64,000 bases of DNA from Acinetobacter nosocomialis NIPH 2119 (GTDB taxonomy: Bacteria; Pseudomonadota; Gammaproteobacteria; Pseudomonadales; Moraxellaceae). Shown piece by piece: positions 42,559 through 51,945 of the stretch (within the stretch, counting starts at the first letter, position 1; each line of letters starts with the position of its first letter). The stretch is taken from NCBI RefSeq assembly GCF_000368085.1, contig NZ_KB849239.1, positions 2,877,705 through 2,941,704 of the forward strand, read 5' to 3'. Position numbers and translations under genes: made by a program. The notes beneath the pieces were generated by a model. That model was not told where the DNA came from and searched no databases. It worked only from the letters and a program-made list of their open reading frames with translations.

Positions 42559-43056
42559 ATGAGTTCTTGCACGCATGAACATCATGATTCTTTGCATGGT
42601 GTACATGATCACCATAATGTCGCAAGTCGTTTAGCTGAAGCAGAAACTTTATGTTCTGCAGTTGGCGCACGTCTTACGCCTTTACGTAAAGAAGTTCTTG
42701 AGCTCATTTTAAATGCTTCAGGCCCAATGGGTGCATATGACTTATTAGCACGTATTAAAAGTCAGACAGATCGCCCTGCCGCTCCGCCTACTGTTTATAG
42801 AACTTTAGACTTCTTATTAGAAAAGGGTCTAATTCATCGCTTAACATCTATTAATGCTTATATTCCATGCTGTCATCCACGTGAGGGACATCAAGCTGCA
42901 TTCCTAATTTGCACCGAATGTCACACTGTTAAAGAAGCATCTTCACAAGGTCTAACTCAACAACTCGACCAACTTGCAGCTTTAGATGATTTCACAGCAC
43001 AACACAGCATTATTGAAATTTCGGGGAAATGCCAGCAGTGCCGCACAGCTCGCTAA
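42559..43056 (+). CDS. zur: Zinc uptake regulator Zur (Fur family)
   Basis: 165 residues from the ATG that lies eight bases after GAGG; the ATG two codons earlier has only two bases to that site. N-terminal His-rich tail (CTHEHHDSLHGVHDHHN), then a Fur winged helix (LTPLRKEVLELIL, PAAPPTVYRTLDFLLEKGLIHRL). The structural zinc sites are CTECH (CxxC) and the terminal CQQC, and the regulatory site HPREGHQAAFLI. With zinc bound it represses znu genes. The unusual His-rich N-terminal tail is also seen in Acinetobacter Zur. Its last 28 bases overlap znuC. Confidence 0.93.
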   Translation: MSSCTHEHHDSLHGVHDHHNVASRLAEAETLCSAVGARLTPLRKEVLELILNASGPMGAYDLLARIKSQTDRPAAPPTVYRTLDFLLEKGLIHRLTSINAYIPCCHPREGHQAAFLICTECHTVKEASSQGLTQQLDQLAALDDFTAQHSIIEISGKCQQCRTAR

Positions 43057-43817
43057 ATCCTGTATTAATACAACTTGAACAGGTTTCTGTTCGCCGTGAT
43101 GATCGGGATATATTAAAAAAAGTCGACTTTGATCTGCATCAAAATGAAATTGTGACCTTAATTGGTCCGAATGGTGCGGGTAAGTCGACTTTAATTAAAG
43201 TTCTACTTGGTATTTTAAAGCCAAGTAGCGGACGTGTCATAAGCGATAAAAAACTAAAAATGGCTTATGTTCCTCAAAAGTTTAATCCCTCTCATAGTCT
43301 TCCTTTACGTGTTCAAGATTTATTAAATCTTGAAAAGTGTAGCCCTGCCCTTCGTCAGGAAATTATTCAAGACACCGGTATTGCAAAGTTACAACAATCA
43401 AAAGTTCAACAACTTTCTGGTGGTGAACGTCAACGCGTACTATTGGCACGCGCTTTACTTAGAAAACCAGATATTCTCGTTCTTGATGAACCGATGCAAG
43501 GTCTAGATATTCAATCTGAAGCTGAGCTTTATGAATATGTGCGTAGTCTGCCGGAGCGTTATGGATGTGCCATTTTAATTGTTTCACATGACCTACAATG
43601 GGTTATGCAAGGGACGCATAGAGTTGTTTGTTTAAACAAGCATATATGTTGCAGCGGTTTACCTGAGAATATTCAACAGCATCCTGAGTATCAGGCAATA
43701 TTTGGCACTCAGCGAGTTTTTTACCAGCACCATCATGACCACTGTGCGCATGGTGATGCGGCACACCCCTGCCCTCACAATAGTAGACCTCACATCCACC
43801 CAGAACCGGAAGCTTAA
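43029..43817 (+). CDS. znuC: Zinc ABC transporter ATP-binding protein ZnuC
   Basis: 262 residues. Walker A GPNGAGKST (about 47-55), Q-loop YVPQKFNPSH, signature LSGGERQR, Walker B ILVLDEPMQGLD and switch VSHDLQWVM are all there. The C-terminal 35 residues are His-rich (YQHHHDHCAHGDAAHPCPHN), a zinc-binding tail often seen in ZnuC. It powers zinc import with ZnuB. The start overlaps the end of zur by 28 bases in another frame; a later start would remove conserved N-terminal sequence, so the overlap is likely real and gives translational coupling. Confidence 0.93.
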   Translation: MPAVPHSSLNPVLIQLEQVSVRRDDRDILKKVDFDLHQNEIVTLIGPNGAGKSTLIKVLLGILKPSSGRVISDKKLKMAYVPQKFNPSHSLPLRVQDLLNLEKCSPALRQEIIQDTGIAKLQQSKVQQLSGGERQRVLLARALLRKPDILVLDEPMQGLDIQSEAELYEYVRSLPERYGCAILIVSHDLQWVMQGTHRVVCLNKHICCSGLPENIQQHPEYQAIFGTQRVFYQHHHDHCAHGDAAHPCPHNSRPHIHPEPEA

Positions 43818-43820
43818 GCC

Positions 43821-44630
43821 ATGATGGAATGGTTACAATTATTGTTGCCCGCATGGATTATGGGAACCTTATTGGTCTTTTTGACCGCACCACTTGGTTG
43901 TCTCATGCTATGGAGACGTATGTCTTTTTTTGCAGACACGATGGCACATGGAACCTTACTTGGGGTAGCAATTGCTGGTGCCTTAAGCCTCCCTCTGTGG
44001 CTTGGCGTAGCAGGTACAGCTATTTTATTAGTCGCCATTTTATGGGCTTTGCATGACAATCGTTTGCCAAACGATGCCCTACTTGCCTTATGCTCAGCAA
44101 CATTACTATGTAGTGGCCTTCTGTTTATTCAACATGTTCCGAGTTTAAGACCAGAACTTTTAAGTTATTTGTTTGGTGATTTACTGAGTATTGATTGGTC
44201 AGATCTACCTGTTTTCACATTAATTATTGCGGTATCACTAGTAATTCTTTATCGCTATTGGCAACCACAAATTCAAATTGCAATTGATCCGGACATTGCG
44301 ATTAGTGAAGGTGTGAATGCGAAATGGCAGCGTCTTATCTTCATGTTACTGCTAGCCTTATTTACAGTATTAGCTTTACGTGCAGTTGGTTCACTTTTAA
44401 TGGGAGCACTGCTGGTTATACCAGCATTGAGCGCCCGATTACTCGCTCACTCACCAAAGCAAATGGTTATTTGGGCTTTTGTTTTAGCTCAACTCGGTGT
44501 CAGTGTTGGCCTATGGTCAAGCGCAGCACTTAATATCTCGACTGGCCTCAGTATTGTTTTATGTATGGCTTTGAGTTTTGCTCTTATTTTTATGGTTCAA
44601 AAAATCAAAAATCAAACTCAAGCGGCCTAA
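43821..44630 (+). CDS. znuB: Zinc ABC transporter permease ZnuB
   Basis: 269 residues of the ABC-3 permease family with about eight membrane helices. Conserved parts include LTAPLGCLMLWRRMSFFADTMAHGTLLGVAIAGAL (about 22-56) and the coupling region VGSLLMGALLVIPALSARLLA. It forms the channel of the ZnuABC importer. It starts three bases after znuC. The stop is directly followed by the stop of the convergent LysE gene, with one base between and no terminator in the gap. Confidence 0.93.
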   Translation: MMEWLQLLLPAWIMGTLLVFLTAPLGCLMLWRRMSFFADTMAHGTLLGVAIAGALSLPLWLGVAGTAILLVAILWALHDNRLPNDALLALCSATLLCSGLLFIQHVPSLRPELLSYLFGDLLSIDWSDLPVFTLIIAVSLVILYRYWQPQIQIAIDPDIAISEGVNAKWQRLIFMLLLALFTVLALRAVGSLLMGALLVIPALSARLLAHSPKQMVIWAFVLAQLGVSVGLWSSAALNISTGLSIVLCMALSFALIFMVQKIKNQTQAA

Positions 44631-44631
44631 A

Positions 44632-45273
44632 TCAGACTGCTTGATGAACCGTACTTAACAATAATGCTGCGCAACTAAACATGACAGCAAAACCACGGTT
44701 CAAATATTTTTGTTGCTTAGGAGAACGTAGTAATCTTAAAACTTTTGAAGCCAGCCCTGTATAACCAGCCATTACAATCAAATCAATCGTAACCATAGTG
44801 ACTGCCATAATTAGATATTGTATCCATTGAGGTTTATTTAAATCTAAGAACTGAGGCAAAACTGCCAATAAAAATACAATCGCTTTAGGGTTACTGATAT
44901 TGACCACAAATCCATTTAATAGCAGAGCAGAAATAGTTTTATCCTTTTTTTCGTGTTGAATTTCTATGTCTTTTACTGGTGCAGTCCACTGCAAATAAGC
45001 TAAATACAGCAAATAAGCTACCCCAAACCACTTAACAGCCTGAAAAGCTAATGGAGTCGTTGCAAATAAAACACCTACACCTGCCGCCACAATCATAATT
45101 TGAATTAACAAGGCGATTTGCAAGCCAATTGCATTCCAGTAGCCATGTCTAAAGCCATAATTTAAGCCGCTCGACATAGAAGCAATAGCTCCTGCTCCCG
45201 GAGAAATACTAATGACCCAACAGGCCAACATATAAGCAAACCAAACTTGCAAAGACATAGCGAAAATAGGCAA
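44632..45273 (-). CDS. LysE/RhtB family amino-acid exporter
   Basis: 213 residues with about six membrane helices. The LysE signature is present: SISPGAGAIASMSSGLNYGFRHGYWNAIGLQIALLI (about 22-58, with the SPGP-like motif altered to SPGA) and NPKAIVFLLAVLPQFLD near residue 130. Members export lysine, arginine, homoserine, threonine or related metabolites; this one is closest in feel to RhtB. Substrate cannot be told. It is alone, convergent with znuB. Confidence 0.87.
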   Translation of the reverse strand: MPIFAMSLQVWFAYMLACWVISISPGAGAIASMSSGLNYGFRHGYWNAIGLQIALLIQIMIVAAGVGVLFATTPLAFQAVKWFGVAYLLYLAYLQWTAPVKDIEIQHEKKDKTISALLLNGFVVNISNPKAIVFLLAVLPQFLDLNKPQWIQYLIMAVTMVTIDLIVMAGYTGLASKVLRLLRSPKQQKYLNRGFAVMFSCAALLLSTVHQAV

Positions 45274-45416
45274 TAAAAGTGGAATTATACCGTTTTATAA
45301 AACTATCGCGGCGATAATTCAAACAATAAAATCAATAAATAGACTACTAACAGCTCTTCGCATCAGGCACAATAATTAAAGCTCATACTAAATTATAATT
45401 GAGGAGAGATCTTCTA

Positions 45417-46337
45417 ATGACTGCTCAATCTGTCATTTTGCCATTACCATCTGATCATGCCCGCTTTATTGTTCTTCGTTTAAAAGATCTAACAATTGCT
45501 GAATTAAAAGAACAACTCGAAGCTTTATTCGAAACACGTGACCGTCTCATTACTCAGCATTCAGACGCGCAAATTAAAACAGCAGTCGCTTTTGGTCCAG
45601 AACTTTGGAAACAGCTTTACAGTCAATCTCCTGCTGGCTTTAAACAACTTGAACCAGAAAATGGTGCATTCAACATGCCCGTCGTACCAGCTGATGTGCT
45701 TATCCACATTGCCAGTATGCGTTCAGATATTTGTTTTGCATTAAGCCAAGCATTTTTTGAAGGTATTAAAGATAAAGTTGAAGTTTTGGATGAACGTGTT
45801 TGCTTCCGTTATTTCGATGGTCGCGATATTACTGGCTTTATAGATGGTACTGAAAACCCTCAATTTCCAGACGACCGCGCGGAAACAGCCCTACTCCCAG
45901 AAAGTGCTGGAGTATTTGCAGATGGTAGTTTTATATTTGCGCAGCGCTATGCACATAACTTGGAAAAATGGAAAAAACTTAAAGTCGATGCACAAGAAAA
46001 TGTCATGGGCCGCACCAAGCTCGAATCTATTGAATTAGATGATGACGTTAAACCAGAAAATGCCCATGTCGCTCGTACTGTCGTTGAAGATGAGGAAGGC
46101 GAAGAAATGGAAATTTTACGTCACAGCTTACCTTACGGTGATGGTCGAGGTGATCAAGGCTTATTCTTCATTGCCTACACCAAAGACCTGAACATTATTG
46201 ATGCCATGTTAAAGCGTATGTTTGGTACAAGTGGGGATGGCATTCATGACCGCTTACTGCACTTCGTGACACCACTAGACGGCGCATATTACTTTGCACC
46301 AAGTGAAGAATTGCTAGAAGAAATTTTAGAGGATTAA
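45417..46337 (+). CDS. Dyp-type peroxidase
   Basis: 306 residues from the ATG preceded by GAGGAGAG. The TTG six codons upstream is not needed. The Dyp signature GxxDG occurs as GFIDGTENP, with catalytic Asp at about residue 145. The proximal haem ligand His is in PENAHVART near residue 218, and the distal Arg in the later GDGRGDQGLFFIAYTKDL. The protein has no Tat signal, so it is cytoplasmic and belongs to the short B class (YfeX-like). It oxidises dyes and porphyrins in other species; its role here is likely peroxide or haem-related. It stands alone, with terminator. Confidence 0.92.
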   Translation: MTAQSVILPLPSDHARFIVLRLKDLTIAELKEQLEALFETRDRLITQHSDAQIKTAVAFGPELWKQLYSQSPAGFKQLEPENGAFNMPVVPADVLIHIASMRSDICFALSQAFFEGIKDKVEVLDERVCFRYFDGRDITGFIDGTENPQFPDDRAETALLPESAGVFADGSFIFAQRYAHNLEKWKKLKVDAQENVMGRTKLESIELDDDVKPENAHVARTVVEDEEGEEMEILRHSLPYGDGRGDQGLFFIAYTKDLNIIDAMLKRMFGTSGDGIHDRLLHFVTPLDGAYYFAPSEELLEEILED

Positions 46338-46344
46338 GTTTTTT

Positions 46345-46378
46345 AAAAAGTAGCTATCACCACGGTAGCTACTTTTTT
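46345..46378 (+). terminator. Rho-independent terminator after the Dyp peroxidase
   Basis: Arms AAAAAGTAGCTA / TAGCTACTTTTT with a nine-base loop. Confidence 0.88.
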
Positions 46379-46473
46379 ATTTAAAACCAAAGAAAAAAAC
46401 GTGTACTTTGACATTCTACAAAAATATTATCTTTACCTTTATAAATTAATAAAAATCACTCTTAAATATAAAC

Positions 46474-46911
46474 TTAAGGCCCATTCGCATTTCTTATTTC
46501 AAGCATTTCATTACAGTCTTTAAAAGTGGAATAAACAAAAATTCGTTTATCTTGATTTTCTAGCAAAATAGCGTCTTTATTTTCACCAAAGGCGTTTTTA
46601 GAGATATCACACTTATAAGCTGACAGTTGAAAGTTCTTTACGACTTCACATTTAGGCTCAGCAACACTCTCATTAAAACCATACCATTGCGTAATATTTG
46701 GATTTGAACAAGAGATTTCCCCCACTTGATCAGCTGTTTTAAGCCCCTTCTCCGCACTCTCTTTCTTTTCACTTACAGCAGAGTCTGATTGATTTTTATC
46801 CACCTGCACCACATCTGACTTATGATTAGCATCATGTTGAGTTTTATCTGGACTTTTATCGCTACAAGCCATTAAAGCGCCTATAAAAATTAAAATATAA
46901 ATATTTTTCAT
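46474..46911 (-). CDS. Hypothetical lipoprotein
   Basis: 145 residues. A short signal (MKNIYILIFIGALMAC) puts the lipidated Cys at 16, followed by a charged, low-complexity linker (about 17-60) with many Lys, Asp and Ser. The C-terminal 85 residues form a small domain with four cysteines (ISCSNPN, EPKCEVV, AYKCDISK, FKDCNEML), likely two disulfides. I do not recognise a family. It is alone, with no neighbour on the same strand within 200 bases. Confidence 0.78.
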   Translation of the reverse strand: MKNIYILIFIGALMACSDKSPDKTQHDANHKSDVVQVDKNQSDSAVSEKKESAEKGLKTADQVGEISCSNPNITQWYGFNESVAEPKCEVVKNFQLSAYKCDISKNAFGENKDAILLENQDKRIFVYSTFKDCNEMLEIRNANGP

Positions 46912-47100
46912 GAAAAAGTACTCATAATTCTGTGCTATTTAAAAAACTCATCTTAATTAAAGCTATTAGCTAGCAAGTATATCTAATATTAAACACAGAA
47001 AAACTTATGAATATAGATTAATAATATGCATTTATAAAAGGTGAATCATCTATTTTATTTTAGGAGATTCAAAAGCCTTTATAGCCAAATTAAGTTAATA

Positions 47101-47128
47101 AAAAAGGGAGTATCTTACTCCCTTTTTT
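47101..47128 (-). terminator. Terminator of the malic enzyme gene
   Basis: Stem GGGAGTA / TACTCCC with a three-base loop (47106-47122), A5 and T6 on the flanks. It can serve both strands. Confidence 0.88.
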
Positions 47129-47142
47129 ACACGTCCAATATT

Positions 47143-48840
47143 TTAGAAAGGAATACGCTTATATTTACGGTATTCTGGTTTCCAGAACGATTGATCAATC
47201 TTCTGCTTAAGTAAATCATCACTAATGGTTACAGCCACACCATCTGCCATTGCAGCTTTTGCCACTTCAAATGCAATCACTTTAGATACTTGTTGAATTT
47301 CGCCTAAAGGTGGCAATAAGTCAGCTTGTGGATCTTTCAGCAACGGTGAACAGTCTGCTAAAGCACTACTTGATGCCATAAGCATGTTTTCTGTAACACG
47401 TTTAGCACCTGATGCTACTACACCTAAACCAATACCAGGGAAAATGTATGAGTTATTGCACTGCGAAATATTGTAAAGCTTGCCGTGATGATTTACAGGT
47501 GCAAATGGGCTACCCGTTGCAATTAGTGCCTTTCCTTCAGTCCACTCCACAATATCAGCTGGTACAGCTTCCACACGTGAAGTCGGGTTAGATAACGGCA
47601 TCACAATTGGTCGTTCACAATTGGCAGCCATGGTCTTAATAATTTCTTCGGTGAATAAACCTGGCTGACCAGAAACACCGATTAACACTGTAGGCTTGGC
47701 ATTTTTAACAACATCAAGTAACGAAATTACTTCTTCAATGTTGCCCCACTGATCTACTACTTCAGCTTTTTGAGCTAATTTACGTTGGAAGTCTAATAGG
47801 TTCGGCTGGTTTTCAGTGATTAAACCAAAACGATCTACCATGTAAACACGAGCACGTGCTTCAGCATCGGTTAGACCTTCTGAAACCATTTGTGCAACGA
47901 TTTGCTCTGCAATACCACAACCCGCTGAACCCGCACCTAAGAAAGCAATTTTCTGATCTTTTAATTGTTTACCTGCTGCACGGCTTGCAGCAATCAAACT
48001 ACCAACAGAAACCGCTGCTGTTCCTTGAATATCATCATTGAAACAACAAATTTTATCGCGATATTTTTCTAATAATGGCATCGCATTTTTTTGTGCGAAA
48101 TCTTCAAACTGGATGAGTGCTTTTGGCCAACGACGTTTTACAGCTTCAATCACCATATCTACAAATTCATAATACTCATCACCACTAATACGTGGTTGAC
48201 GCCATCCCATGTAGATCGGGTCATTTAATAATTGAGGGTTATTCGTCCCTACATCGATTGTGATTGGCAATGTGTACGCAGGGCTAATACCACCACATGC
48301 GGTATAAAGCGAAAGTTTTCCAATTGGAATACCCATGCCACCAATGCCTTGGTCACCAAGACCTAAAATACGTTCACCATCCGTAATCACGATGACTTTA
48401 ACGTTGTTTTTATTAACATTCTGCAAAATATCATCAATCACATCGCGATCTGGATATGAAATAAAAACACCACGATGACGGCGATAGATATCAGAGAAAC
48501 GTTGACATGCCTCACCTACGGTCGGCGTGTAAATAATTGGCATCATCTCTTCAAGATGATTTTCAATTAAATGGTAGAACAGAGTTTCGTTGGTATCTTG
48601 GATATTACGTAAATAGATGTGCTTATTAATATCATCATTGAAAGCGCAATATTGCTGATAAGAGCGTTGGCTTTGCTCTTCAATAGTTTCAATAATATGT
48701 GGAAGTAACCCGTGTAAGTTAAAGTTACTTCTTTCTTCTTGAGTGAAAGCGGACCCTTTATTTAAAAGGGGTAACTCTAAAAGTGTATAGCCTGCATAAG
48801 GGATATAAAGTGGGTGTTTACTTGGGTGTCCTGATATCAT
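47143..48840 (-). CDS. maeA: NAD-dependent malic enzyme
   Basis: 565 residues, the long SfcA/MaeA form. Signatures are [22 protein letters not shown] near the start, [52 protein letters not shown], the dinucleotide-binding [13 protein letters not shown] and [17 protein letters not shown]. It decarboxylates malate to pyruvate with NAD+ and feeds gluconeogenic or anaplerotic needs. The FNDDIQGT motif carries the catalytic metal Asp. It is transcribed alone, with a long AT-rich upstream region. Confidence 0.94.
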   Translation of the reverse strand: MISGHPSKHPLYIPYAGYTLLELPLLNKGSAFTQEERSNFNLHGLLPHIIETIEEQSQRSYQQYCAFNDDINKHIYLRNIQDTNETLFYHLIENHLEEMMPIIYTPTVGEACQRFSDIYRRHRGVFISYPDRDVIDDILQNVNKNNVKVIVITDGERILGLGDQGIGGMGIPIGKLSLYTACGGISPAYTLPITIDVGTNNPQLLNDPIYMGWRQPRISGDEYYEFVDMVIEAVKRRWPKALIQFEDFAQKNAMPLLEKYRDKICCFNDDIQGTAAVSVGSLIAASRAAGKQLKDQKIAFLGAGSAGCGIAEQIVAQMVSEGLTDAEARARVYMVDRFGLITENQPNLLDFQRKLAQKAEVVDQWGNIEEVISLLDVVKNAKPTVLIGVSGQPGLFTEEIIKTMAANCERPIVMPLSNPTSRVEAVPADIVEWTEGKALIATGSPFAPVNHHGKLYNISQCNNSYIFPGIGLGVVASGAKRVTENMLMASSSALADCSPLLKDPQADLLPPLGEIQQVSKVIAFEVAKAAMADGVAVTISDDLLKQKIDQSFWKPEYRKYKRIPF

Positions 48841-49336
48841 TGCCTATCTCATTTTCCAGCTTAGAACTCCGAAAAGTACAGTTTCAGCACTCTCTAAAGC
48901 TCGTTGTATGCGTAAGCTTAAGACTATTTAATACAAAATAGGTATTTTAAACTGTGATATTGAAATTGAATACTATTTAGAAAAAACATACAACAAAATT
49001 AATATTAAAAATTAATTACTTACATTTTTCATCTTTTTTAAAATTATTCTTAATTAACTCTATATCTGACTTAAAATCTTATATTTTCTTACTAGCTTAC
49101 ATTTTCATAAAAAATACCAAGTGTTTTACTACCTTATAATTTTAAAATTATTGCCTAGAAAGCCTGTATTTACGTATTTTCAGAATTGAATCATATTCAT
49201 TTTTTAATATTTACAAAAAAAATAGTTATATGGAACTTCAAGAAAGAAATTAAATGAAAGCGTTAAATGTACTCCCCTAACTCATAGGAAATTTGCTATA
49301 TTTGACGTTTTTCTGCGACATCTATTTTCGATTGAT
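48841..49336. other. AT-rich divergent intergenic region, 496 bases, between maeA and argS
   Basis: No open frame with a start and ribosome site is visible, and composition is above 70 percent A+T by eye. It should contain the maeA promoter near 48850-48960. At the argS end TTGACG (49302-49307) and TATTTT (49323-49328) could be a promoter with a short 15-base spacer, giving a near-leaderless argS message. The middle shows nothing recognisable. Confidence 0.4.
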
Positions 49337-51127
49337 ATGAATACGGCAATACAAGCAGCTCTCGACCATGCAGTGCAAACCCTTCAGCAAGAAGGTGTGC
49401 TTCCTTCGGATTGGAATAATTCAAGCAATTTAACGCGCACCAAAGACCGAAGCCATGGCGATTTTGCTTCTAATATTGCCATGATCGGCTCTAAAGCTGC
49501 TGGTATGAAACCACGCGATTTAGCTGAGAAAATTCTAGCAGCATTACCAGAAGTTGCAGACATCAGCAAAGCTGAAATCGCAGGTCCTGGTTTTATCAAT
49601 TTCTTTTTAAATGCAGACCAACGTTTTGCGATTCTTGATCAAATTCAAGCTCAAAAAGAAAGCTTTGGTCGTAGCCAATCAAATGCGGCTAAAAAGATTC
49701 AGGTTGAATTTGTTTCTGCAAACCCGACATCTAGCCTACACGTAGGTCACGGTCGCGGTGCTGCTTATGGTATGACTGTTGCAAACTTACTTGAAGCAAC
49801 AGGTGCTAAAGTTGATCGCGAATATTATGTAAATGATGCTGGCCGTCAAATGGATATTTTGGCGACTTCTACCTATTTACGTTATTTAGAATTATTGGGT
49901 CAAAATCTTGTATTCCCAAAAAATGCTTATCAAGGCGACTACGTTAAAGAGATCGCCCAAAGCATTATCGACAAAGATAACAATGCATATGTTCGTGATG
50001 TAGCAGACGTCTATAAAGATGTACCAGAAGATGTGCAATATACAGACGAACTCGATAGCGAAGGCAACAAAGTCGTGTTATCTGGTGATAAAGAAAAGCA
50101 TATTGATGGCCTTATTGCCAACTCACAGCAGTTATTAGGTGAAGGCTACCGTGTTTTCCATCAAGCAGCTCTTCATGCCATTTTAGATGATATTAAAGAT
50201 GACCTTGCTGACTTCGGCGTAACCTTTAACCAATGGTTTAGCGAAGCGTCTCTTAGCGCAAAAATTGACGAAGCGTTGGAAACACTTGATCAACGTGGCT
50301 TCTTGTATGAAAAAGATGGCAACATCTGGTTTAAATCGACTGAATTTGGCGATGAAAAAGACCGTGTTGTTAAACGTCGTAATGGTCAAACGACTTACTT
50401 TGCATCTGACATTGCATATCACTTAAATAAACTACAACGTGGTTATACCGACCTTGTTGATATTTGGGGTTCTGACCACCACGGTTATATCTCTCGCGTA
50501 AAAGCTGCGATTGATGCAATGGGTTATGACTCGAAAAAATTAACTGTTCTTTTAGTTCAGTTCGTAAGTTTATGGCGCGGTGGTGAGATGGTTCAAATGT
50601 CATCTCGTTCGGGTCAGTTCGTGACTTTACGCGACTTACGCAAAGAAGTTGGTAACGATGCTGCCCGTTTTTATTATGTAATGCGTAAGAGCGAACAACA
50701 CATTGACTTTGACCTTGACCTTGCTGTGTCACAAAGTAAAGATAATGCTGTGTATTATATTCAATATGCTCATGCACGTATTTGCCGTATGTTAGAAAAA
50801 GCAGCAAGCACTGGCTTACAATTTGAAGTAAGTGCAGCTCGTTCACATGCTGCGCGCTTGTCACTTGATGCAGAAACTGAAATTCTTGCTAAACTGGCGG
50901 CATATCCAGACGTTGTATTACGTGCTGCTAATGCGTATGAACCACATCAAGTAGGTAACTACTTAAAAGAATTAGCTGCGCTATTCCACGGTTGGTACAA
51001 TGAGCATAAAGTTCTAAGTGATGATGCTGAACTTACACAAGCACGCTTATTACTTTCAATCAACGTACAACAAGTACTGCGCAATGGCTTAAAATTACTC
51101 GGTGTTTCTGCACCTGAAGCCATGTAA
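49337..51127 (+). CDS. argS: Arginyl-tRNA synthetase
   Basis: 596 residues of class I synthetase. The N-terminal Add1 domain (about 1-110) precedes the catalytic core with the HIGH-type motif as HVGH in SANPTSSLHVGHGRGAAYG (near 135). KMSKS is degenerate as in most ArgRS: MVQMSSRSGQFVTLRDL. The C-terminal anticodon-binding DALR domain starts near 480 (YAHARICRMLEKA) and runs to the end (NVQQVLRNGLKLLGVSAPEAM). It charges tRNA-Arg. The ATG has no visible ribosome site. A SPOR gene follows, as in other gammaproteobacteria. Confidence 0.97.
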   Translation: MNTAIQAALDHAVQTLQQEGVLPSDWNNSSNLTRTKDRSHGDFASNIAMIGSKAAGMKPRDLAEKILAALPEVADISKAEIAGPGFINFFLNADQRFAILDQIQAQKESFGRSQSNAAKKIQVEFVSANPTSSLHVGHGRGAAYGMTVANLLEATGAKVDREYYVNDAGRQMDILATSTYLRYLELLGQNLVFPKNAYQGDYVKEIAQSIIDKDNNAYVRDVADVYKDVPEDVQYTDELDSEGNKVVLSGDKEKHIDGLIANSQQLLGEGYRVFHQAALHAILDDIKDDLADFGVTFNQWFSEASLSAKIDEALETLDQRGFLYEKDGNIWFKSTEFGDEKDRVVKRRNGQTTYFASDIAYHLNKLQRGYTDLVDIWGSDHHGYISRVKAAIDAMGYDSKKLTVLLVQFVSLWRGGEMVQMSSRSGQFVTLRDLRKEVGNDAARFYYVMRKSEQHIDFDLDLAVSQSKDNAVYYIQYAHARICRMLEKAASTGLQFEVSAARSHAARLSLDAETEILAKLAAYPDVVLRAANAYEPHQVGNYLKELAALFHGWYNEHKVLSDDAELTQARLLLSINVQQVLRNGLKLLGVSAPEAM

Positions 51128-51278
51128 GTTCATGTTGGGGTATTTGGCAAAGTCATATACCCCTTCGTGTTGCAAGAAATAACACTTTGTAAGGACTTCA
51201 CCTATACAAAGCGATGTTTTAAAGTAAACGAGAACTAAACTCGAAATAAAACAATCAAAAGACAGAGGAATAATCCAC

Positions 51279-51902
51279 GTGTTTGGCAAAACGCAACGCG
51301 GTGTATCTGAAAGACCTAATAAGCCTAAAAAGCCTTTAATTCCTAAATGGTTAGGGACACTTGTCGCTATTTTAGCGGTCTTATGTATCGCAGTAGTGCT
51401 CATGCTTTGGAAACCGTGGCAACCTGTTTCTTCAAAAAACCAGATTACTTCTGACCACTACAAAGAAGAAGAAACCAATAAAGATTACCGTTTTTACGAT
51501 TTATTACCTCAACAGCAAGTTACCCCTATTCCGGAACAGGCTATTCCAGAAAGTAAAAACCAAGGTACTGCTATGATTGTTGAGGCACCTAGTACTGCTC
51601 AACCTGCTGCATCAGAATCTGTTGCTAATACTGATGACAATACTGACTCTACAGCTGCTGCACCTCAACAACCAAATTATATTTTACAAGTTCGTAGCTA
51701 TGCTGACCCAGATCAAGCAGATGCTCGACGTGCAGAGATCATTTTAAATGGCTTATCAGCTGATGTAATTAAAAGCTCTGAAAATGGAAAGACTTGGTAC
51801 CGTGTTATTTCTGGTCCATACGATACCCAAGAAGCTGCTCTTGCTGCTCAGCAAACCTTACAGCATAGCGGCATTGACTCTATCGTAATTAAACGCAAAT
51901 AA
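51279..51902 (+). CDS. SPOR domain membrane protein (FtsN-like family)
   Basis: 207 residues from a GTG start with AGAGGAA upstream. A basic N-terminal tail precedes one membrane helix (about 30-48, WLGTLVAILAVLCIAVVLML). A Pro/Ala/Thr-rich linker spans about 60-120, and a C-terminal SPOR domain covers about 128-206 (YILQVRSYADPDQADARRAEIILNGL...WYRVISGPYDTQEAALAAQQ). SPOR domains bind denuded glycan strands at the division site. The argS-SPOR pairing is common in Pseudomonas and Acinetobacter. Whether this is FtsN itself is not certain. Confidence 0.9.
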   Translation: MFGKTQRGVSERPNKPKKPLIPKWLGTLVAILAVLCIAVVLMLWKPWQPVSSKNQITSDHYKEEETNKDYRFYDLLPQQQVTPIPEQAIPESKNQGTAMIVEAPSTAQPAASESVANTDDNTDSTAAAPQQPNYILQVRSYADPDQADARRAEIILNGLSADVIKSSENGKTWYRVISGPYDTQEAALAAQQTLQHSGIDSIVIKRK

Positions 51903-51917
51903 AGATTAAGTAATAAA

Positions 51918-51943
51918 AAAGGAACAAGTATTTGTTCCTTTTC
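51918..51943 (+). terminator. Rho-independent terminator after the SPOR gene
   Basis: Stem AAAAGGAACAA / TTGTTCCTTTT with a four-base loop in a convergent gap. It may also end the GST transcript. Confidence 0.82.
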
Positions 51944-51945
51944 TT

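Noticed and set aside
43814..44059. 81-residue frame antisense to znuB
   Set aside because: Complete overlap with a well-supported permease, with no start signal.
50370..50864. 164-residue frame antisense to argS
   Set aside because: It lies fully inside argS with no ribosome site and no recognisable domain.
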